NCBI RefSeq assembly: GCF_003437535.1
Contig: NZ_QSQT01000022.1
Coordinates: forward strand, 1 to 64,000
From: Phocaeicola plebeius
Lineage (GTDB): Bacteria; Bacteroidota; Bacteroidia; Bacteroidales; Bacteroidaceae
Length of the DNA: 64,000 nucleotides
Reading direction: 5' to 3'
Position 1 is the stretch's first letter; every line of letters starts with the position of its first letter. Position numbers and translations under genes: made by a program. Shown piece after piece: positions 58,940-64,000 of the stretch. The notes under the pieces were generated by a model that searched no databases, had not been told where the DNA came from, and was given only the letters and a program-made list of their open reading frames with translations.

Positions 58940-61900
58940 ATGAAGCTAAAGTATTATTCTGTCTTGTCTCTGTGTGTACTTGGGGGCCTGTTGAGTACCC
59001 CTGCCTCTGTATGGGCTGCACAGCAGACTGAGATAACTATCAGCAGCGCCAGTGTGCTGAATCCGTCGGCGGTGGAAGTGGTCTTTTCCAACCAGCAGCG
59101 CATGACGCTTGATTTTTATGGTGAGAATATTTTCCGGATGTTCCAGGACAATCAGGGAGGCATTGTGCGCGACCCGCAGGCTTCTCCTGAAGCCCAGATT
59201 CTGGTAGACCGTCCCCGGAAAGAGGTCGGCGAGCTGTCGCTGACAGACAAGGACGGAGTGATTACGATTTCTACGGCCAGAATTCAGATAGAAATGGACA
59301 AGCGTACATCGCTGTTCAAGATTACGGATAAAATCCGCCAGAAGGTGGTAGTGGAATCAGCACGTCCGGTGGATTTCATGGAAAAACAAGTCTGCCTGTC
59401 ACTCAAAGCACACGATAATGAGTATTTTTATGGAGGTGGTGTACAGAACGGCCGTTTTTCTCACAAAGGGAAAAGCATCCGTATTGTCAATACGAACCAG
59501 TGGACAGATGGTGGAGTGGCTTCTCCTACTCCTTTTTACTGGTCTACAGAAGGATATGGTGTCATGTGGTACACGTTCCGTCCCGGACTATATGATTTCG
59601 GAGCAACTGATAAGGAAGTGGTGAAGCTGTCGCATGAAGAAAACTACCTGGATGTCTTTTTCATGGTAAATGACAGTCCGGTAGCCTTGTTGAATGATTT
59701 TTATCAGCTGACCGGTAATCCGGTGCTTTTACCGAAGTTTGGTTTTTATGAGGGACATTTGAATGCCTATAACCGTGACTATTGGAAAGAAGACGAAAAG
59801 GGTATTCTGTTTGAAGACGGAAAACGATACAAGGAAAGCCAGAAAGACAATGGCGGTATCAAGGAATCGCTGAATGGTGAAAAGAACAATTACCAGTTCT
59901 CGGCACGTGCGGTAATTGACCGTTACAATGCGGCCGATATGCCGTTAGGATGGATTCTGCCTAATGACGGTTATGGAGCCGGCTACGGACAGACTTCTAC
60001 GCTGGATGGTAATATCCAGAACTTGAAGGAACTGGGTGAATATGCCCGTGCCAAGGGAGTGGAAATCGGATTGTGGACACAGTCGGACTTGCATCCCAAA
60101 GAAGGAGTAGAAGCTTTGCTTCAGCGTGACATTGTGAAAGAAGTGCGCGATGCAGGTGTACGTGTATTGAAAACCGACGTAGCCTGGGTAGGAGCTGGCT
60201 ATTCTTTCGGATTGAACGGAGTGGCCGATGTGGGACAGATTATGCCTTATTACGGCAACAATGCACGACCGTTTATTATTTCACTGGACGGATGGGCAGG
60301 TACACAGCGTTATGCAGGTATCTGGTCGGGCGACCAGACTGGAGGTGAATGGGAATACATTCGTTTCCATATCCCGACCTATATCGGTTCAGGATTGTCG
60401 GGACAACCTAATATTTCTTCGGACATGGATGGTATTTTCGGTGGAAAGAATATTCCGGTCAATGTACGTGACTTCCAGTGGAAAACATTTACTCCTATGC
60501 AGTTGAACATGGACGGATGGGGGACAAACCCGAAATATCCGCAAGTGCTGGGTGAGCCGGCTGCTTCCATCAATCGCTGGTATCTGAAGATGAAATCGGA
60601 GTTCATGCCTTATACTTACAGTATAGCCCGTGAGGCCGTGGACGGAAAGCCGATGGTTCGGGCCATGTTCCTGGATTATCCGAATGACTATACACTGGGA
60701 ACGTCTACCCGCTATCAGTTCCTTTACGGGCCTTATGTACTGGTGGCTCCGGTATATCAGAATACACAGGCCGATGCGAACGGAAACGATGTACGTAATG
60801 GCATTTACCTGCCTGAAGGAAACTGGATAGATTATTTTACCGGTGACTTGTATCAGGGCGGACGGATTCTTAATAATTTTGAGGCGCCTTTGTGGAAACT
60901 TCCATTGTTTATCAAACAGGGGGCTATTTTACCGATGACTGCAGCACATAACAATGTGAGTCAGATGGATAAGCACTTACGTGTGTATGAACTTTATCCG
61001 GCTGGCGATACGGAGTTTACGGAATACGACGACGATGGAGTGTCTGAAGCTTATCGTGCGGGGCAGTATGCTACTACGCATATCCGTTCCGTGGTAGAGG
61101 GAGAGAACTTGACAGTGTGTGTAGAACCAGTGCAAGGCTCTTTCGAAGGAATGGTAGCGCGTAAGCGTACCCATTTCCGTATCAATGTAACTGCGCAGCC
61201 GAAGAAAATGACAGTACGTGTAGGCGGAAAGAAAGTGAAACTGACTCCGGTGACTTCTTTGGAAGAATTGCAGAAAGGAGCGAATGTATATTATTATGAG
61301 TCGAGTCCAGAGTTGAATCGTTTTGCCACTCCGGGTAGTGAACAGGCTCGTCTGCACGTCATTAAGAATCCAGTGGTACATGTGAATCTGGAAGAAATGG
61401 ACGTGACTCAAAACGATATTCAGTTGGAAATGAAAGGCTTTGTGTTTGCACCTGCTGAGAAACTGTTGGTGAGCCAAGGAACATTGCGTGCTCCGGAAGC
61501 AGAGGTGACGGAAGAAAATACAGGGGCTTATACATTGACACCTTCATGGAAAAAGGTTGACAATGCCGATTATTATGAAATCGAATACAACGGTATGCTG
61601 TATAGTACCATTCGGAACACTCAACTTCTGTTTGAAGATTTACGACCGGAAACTACTTGCACGTTCAAGGTACGCGCCGTGAATGCTACAGGTGCATCAG
61701 AATGGACTAATGTGACGGCTACTACCAAATCAGATCCGTTGGAATTTGCTATTCATGGAATCAAGGGAGAAACTACTTGTCCGAATCAGGGAGGTCAGGG
61801 AGTGAATAAACTCTTTAACTTCGATGAGGGAGATGCATGGCATACGAAGTGGAGCACGGCTGCAGTTCCTTTTGATTTGATTATTGACCTGAATAGTGTA

Positions 61901-62755
61901 AACCAGTTGGATAAATTCCAGTATCTGCCTCGTCTAGATGCCGGGAACGGTACATTGGGCAAGGGTACTGTATATTATAGTATGGATAAGTCTGATTGGC
62001 ACGAAGCTGGCACTTTCGACTGGAAAGGAAGTGACGTGAAGACCTTTGTATTCGAGAAACAGCCTGTTGCACGCTATATTAAGCTGTCGGTTGTATCTGC
62101 TACAGGTCAGTATGGCTCAGGTCGTGAATTGTATGTATTCAAGGTACCTGGTTCAGAAAGCTATATTCCGGGTGATATTAACCAGGATAAGCTGGTAGAT
62201 GAGAATGACTTGACCTCTTATATGAACTATACAGGCTTGCGCAGAGGAGATTCTGACTTTGAAGGCTATATCAGCAAGGGTGACCTGAACGAGAACGGTC
62301 TGATTGATGCGTATGATATTTCGGCGGTAGCCATTCGTATGGAGTCAGGAGTAAGCAGTCGTCAAGTACCTTCAGTAGCTGGAGAAATCATGGTTGTTCC
62401 AGCTAAGAAAGTGTATAATGAGGGAGAAACCGTAGAAATTCGTGTTTCAGGTAAAGGTTTGCGTTCGGTCAATGCCCTCAGCTTTGCATTGCCTTATGAC
62501 CCTCAGGCACTGGAATATGTGGGAACAGAGATGACTGGCATGAAGGAGATGCGTAACCTGACCAATGACCGTCTGCATACGAACGGAACGAAGGCTTTGT
62601 ATCCTACTTTTGTAAATATTGGAGAAAAGCCTTACCTGGAAGGGGATGCTGAACTTATGACAATCAAGTTTAAGGCAAAACGTAAGCAAAAGATTGACTT
62701 GAATGTACTGGACGGTATGCTGGTTGACAAGAATCTGAATACAGTGAAGTTTTGA
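58940..62755 (+). CDS. multidomain GH31 glycosidase with CBM32-, dockerin- and cohesin-like modules
   Basis: A 1271-residue secreted enzyme. In order: signal peptide (1-27), GH31 amino-terminal beta domain (28-265), (beta/alpha)8 catalytic domain (266-650), DUF5110-like beta domain (660-800), fibronectin III (850-932), F5/8 type C or CBM32-like domain (935-1070), dockerin-like calcium repeats (GDINQDKLVDENDL and GDLNENGLIDAYDI, 1078-1128) and a cohesin-like domain (1143-1271). Asp413 in LKTDVAW is the likely nucleophile and Asp465 in WSGDQTGGEW the likely acid/base. The segment GSGLSGQPNISSDMDGIFGG resembles GH31 alpha-N-acetylgalactosaminidases reported from gut bacteria; that specificity is inference. 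It has a higher GC feel than the sulfatases and SusC/D. Confidence 0.88.
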   Translation: MKLKYYSVLSLCVLGGLLSTPASVWAAQQTEITISSASVLNPSAVEVVFSNQQRMTLDFYGENIFRMFQDNQGGIVRDPQASPEAQILVDRPRKEVGELSLTDKDGVITISTARIQIEMDKRTSLFKITDKIRQKVVVESARPVDFMEKQVCLSLKAHDNEYFYGGGVQNGRFSHKGKSIRIVNTNQWTDGGVASPTPFYWSTEGYGVMWYTFRPGLYDFGATDKEVVKLSHEENYLDVFFMVNDSPVALLNDFYQLTGNPVLLPKFGFYEGHLNAYNRDYWKEDEKGILFEDGKRYKESQKDNGGIKESLNGEKNNYQFSARAVIDRYNAADMPLGWILPNDGYGAGYGQTSTLDGNIQNLKELGEYARAKGVEIGLWTQSDLHPKEGVEALLQRDIVKEVRDAGVRVLKTDVAWVGAGYSFGLNGVADVGQIMPYYGNNARPFIISLDGWAGTQRYAGIWSGDQTGGEWEYIRFHIPTYIGSGLSGQPNISSDMDGIFGGKNIPVNVRDFQWKTFTPMQLNMDGWGTNPKYPQVLGEPAASINRWYLKMKSEFMPYTYSIAREAVDGKPMVRAMFLDYPNDYTLGTSTRYQFLYGPYVLVAPVYQNTQADANGNDVRNGIYLPEGNWIDYFTGDLYQGGRILNNFEAPLWKLPLFIKQGAILPMTAAHNNVSQMDKHLRVYELYPAGDTEFTEYDDDGVSEAYRAGQYATTHIRSVVEGENLTVCVEPVQGSFEGMVARKRTHFRINVTAQPKKMTVRVGGKKVKLTPVTSLEELQKGANVYYYESSPELNRFATPGSEQARLHVIKNPVVHVNLEEMDVTQNDIQLEMKGFVFAPAEKLLVSQGTLRAPEAEVTEENTGAYTLTPSWKKVDNADYYEIEYNGMLYSTIRNTQLLFEDLRPETTCTFKVRAVNATGASEWTNVTATTKSDPLEFAIHGIKGETTCPNQGGQGVNKLFNFDEGDAWHTKWSTAAVPFDLIIDLNSVNQLDKFQYLPRLDAGNGTLGKGTVYYSMDKSDWHEAGTFDWKGSDVKTFVFEKQPVARYIKLSVVSATGQYGSGRELYVFKVPGSESYIPGDINQDKLVDENDLTSYMNYTGLRRGDSDFEGYISKGDLNENGLIDAYDISAVAIRMESGVSSRQVPSVAGEIMVVPAKKVYNEGETVEIRVSGKGLRSVNALSFALPYDPQALEYVGTEMTGMKEMRNLTNDRLHTNGTKALYPTFVNIGEKPYLEGDAELMTIKFKAKRKQKIDLNVLDGMLVDKNLNTVKF

Positions 62756-62760
62756 TAGAT

Positions 62761-62783
62761 TATCCGGGACTCGTTCCCGGATA
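62761..62783 (+). terminator. hairpin after GH31
   Basis: TATCCGGGA (62761-62769) and TCCCGGATA (62775-62783) form a 9-bp stem, with no strong T run; it precedes a second stronger hairpin. Confidence 0.55.
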
Positions 62784-62789
62784 TAAAAT

Positions 62790-62845
62790 AAAAAGAGAGG
62801 AAAATGGTTGTCTGTTGAGTTGGACAATCTTTTTCCTCTCTTTTT
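62790..62845. terminator. bidirectional terminator between GH31 and argE
   Basis: AAAAAGAGAGGAAAA (62790-62804) pairs with TTTTTCCTCTCTTTTT (62830-62845); T runs lie on both strands. It separates convergent genes. Confidence 0.85.
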
Positions 62846-62866
62846 ATAATGCAGATAAAGATTCTA

Positions 62867-63931
62867 TCAGATTTTTAATCCGTCCAAGATTTGCACATAG
62901 GTTGAAATTGCTTCCTCTATTTCACTGACGAGAATGTATTCATCGGCGGTGTGCGAGCGGGAAGATTTTCCCGGTCCCATTTTTACAGAAGGGAAGGGCA
63001 TTAATGCCTGATCGGATAACGTAGGTGAACCGAATGGTACTTTCCCCAGTTCTATGGCACGTTTTACAAACGGATGATCAGACGGAATGCTGGAAGAATT
63101 GAGACGGAATGAGCGTGCTTTGGCCTCACTCTGTATATGTTGGCAGATTTCGGCGAACAGCTCCTCGTTAGAGTAACATTCGTTGCTTCGGATATCTACC
63201 ACGATGCTGCACAAATCAGGAATTACATTATGCTGTGTACCCGCATTGATCTGAGTGACACTCATTTTGACAGGCCCCAGAATGGGTGATTCTTTAGGAA
63301 ACTTATATGTACGGAACCATTCAATATCTGGCAGCAGCTTGTAAATGGCATTTTCTCCTTCGTTACGTGCAGCGTGTCCGGATTTTCCACGTGCTGTGAC
63401 GTCGAGTACCATAAGTCCCTTTTCTGCGATGGCAGGTTGCATTTCCGTAGGTTCACCTACTACTCCTAATGCAATAGGAGGGAGTTGAGGCAGGACGCTT
63501 TCAATGCCGTTTTTCCCGGATACCTCTTCTTCGCAGGAAGCCAGGAAAATCAGGTTGTAGCTTTGGGTTGTCATGCTAAGGTGACGGTACACCTGGAATA
63601 ATGATACCAGACTGGCACCGGCGTCATTGCTGCCCAGACCATATAATTTCCCGTTTTCATTTTTGGGAGTAAACGGCTGTTTTCTCCATCCGCTGACTGG
63701 CTTCACGGTGTCGATGTGTGAATTGAGCAGGATGGTAGGTTTATTGATGTCGAACATGGGGCTGATGCACCAGATGTTATTTCCGGATCTTCCGGTCATG
63801 ATTCCCGTTTCTTCTATGTAGTTTTGCAGGAAGTCTGCTGCGGCTTCTTCTTCCCGGCTGATGGACGGGATTCCAATCAGGGAATGTAACAGAGTCAGTG
63901 CTTCAGATGTGTAGTAACCTGTGTCTATCAT
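62867..63931 (-). CDS. argE: M20 metallo-deacylase, ArgE-like
   Basis: A 354-residue M20 metallohydrolase. Metal and catalytic residues are seen in LLNSHIDTV (His-x-Asp), GLGSNDAGAS (bridging Asp), SCEEEVSG (catalytic Glu pair), VVGEPTE and SRSHTADEYI (last His). Length and motif order fit N-acyl-ornithine deacylases; in Bacteroides arginine synthesis uses N-succinyl intermediates, so desuccinylation is plausible. DapE or carboxypeptidase roles are alternatives. It runs towards GH31 and has a TATCTTTG -7 box upstream. Confidence 0.8.
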   Translation of the reverse strand: MIDTGYYTSEALTLLHSLIGIPSISREEEAAADFLQNYIEETGIMTGRSGNNIWCISPMFDINKPTILLNSHIDTVKPVSGWRKQPFTPKNENGKLYGLGSNDAGASLVSLFQVYRHLSMTTQSYNLIFLASCEEEVSGKNGIESVLPQLPPIALGVVGEPTEMQPAIAEKGLMVLDVTARGKSGHAARNEGENAIYKLLPDIEWFRTYKFPKESPILGPVKMSVTQINAGTQHNVIPDLCSIVVDIRSNECYSNEELFAEICQHIQSEAKARSFRLNSSSIPSDHPFVKRAIELGKVPFGSPTLSDQALMPFPSVKMGPGKSSRSHTADEYILVSEIEEAISTYVQILDGLKI

Positions 63932-63957
63932 AAATAATCCGTTTTTTTGATTCTTTG

Positions 63958-63965
63958 CAAAGATA
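63958..63965 (-). promoter_or_regulatory. -7 box of argE
   Basis: TATCTTTG on the minus strand, 27 bp before the argE start. The -33 region is close to the right edge and has no clear TTTG. Confidence 0.55.
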
Positions 63966-64000
63966 GTCTTTTTTAGGAGAAATGCTTTAGATTGGCCGGA

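Overview
The window is a piece of a Bacteroidaceae chromosome. The 16S rRNA, the Bacteroidetes-type promoters (TTTG, about 20 bp, TAnnTTTG), the SusC/SusD pair and the glycine-lipid acyltransferases all point to Bacteroides/Phocaeicola. I lean towards Phocaeicola from the general look of the 16S, but did not identify the species. No phage, insertion sequence or CRISPR array was seen.

Layout. (1) 1-5622: a complete rRNA operon (tandem promoters, 16S, tRNA-Ile, tRNA-Ala, 23S, 5S, terminator). (2) 6053-8410: two tandem nagA paralogues on the minus strand. (3) 8743-17158: mostly plus-strand housekeeping genes: yceD-rpmF, fabH, era-der, tRNA-Leu, a membrane acyltransferase, ferritin, a methyltransferase-like protein with a PduO-type cobalamin adenosyltransferase, a DUF2795 protein and a thioredoxin lipoprotein. 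(4) 17226-22559, minus strand: a DPE2-like malQ, gyrB, rpsT and tRNA-Glu. (5) 22937-24179: an ACT-domain protein translationally coupled to recO. (6) 24270-39727, minus strand: a near-complete division and cell-wall (dcw) cluster, rsmH-ftsL-ftsI-murE-mraY-murD-ftsW-murG-murC-ftsQ-ftsA-ftsZ-yqeY, without mraZ at its head. Divergent from it are glsA-glsB (39973-41809), the glycine lipid acyltransferases. (7) 41819-47655: dgt (minus), then dut, a TPR lipoprotein, a DUF4292 lipoprotein and a catalytically degenerate EnvC-like protein. (8) 47790-62755: a polysaccharide utilisation locus (PUL) with an ECF sigma factor, FecR anti-sigma, STN-containing SusC, SusD, two serine-type sulfatases and a large GH31 enzyme. 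(9) 62867-63931: a minus-strand M20 deacylase (ArgE-like).

How the genes work together. The dcw cluster supplies the lipid II pathway and the divisome; the EnvC-like protein near dut probably activates septal amidases. In the PUL, the STN domain of SusC, the FecR protein and the ECF sigma factor form a trans-envelope relay. SusC/D would import a sulfated glycan that the sulfatases and GH31 trim. The GH31 has GH31 catalytic aspartates, a CBM32-like domain, and both a dockerin-like and a cohesin-like module. Together with the sulfatases this suggests host mucin O-glycans, but the substrate is inferred.

Most notable non-coding signals: a four-copy palindrome array with an exact 21-bp period upstream of the sigma factor (47799-47882); an apparent promoter inside the rRNA spacer; and a signature, TACCTTTGCAnnCGC, shared by all five stable-RNA promoters in the window. 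Promoters and terminators were found by eye and have not been tested.
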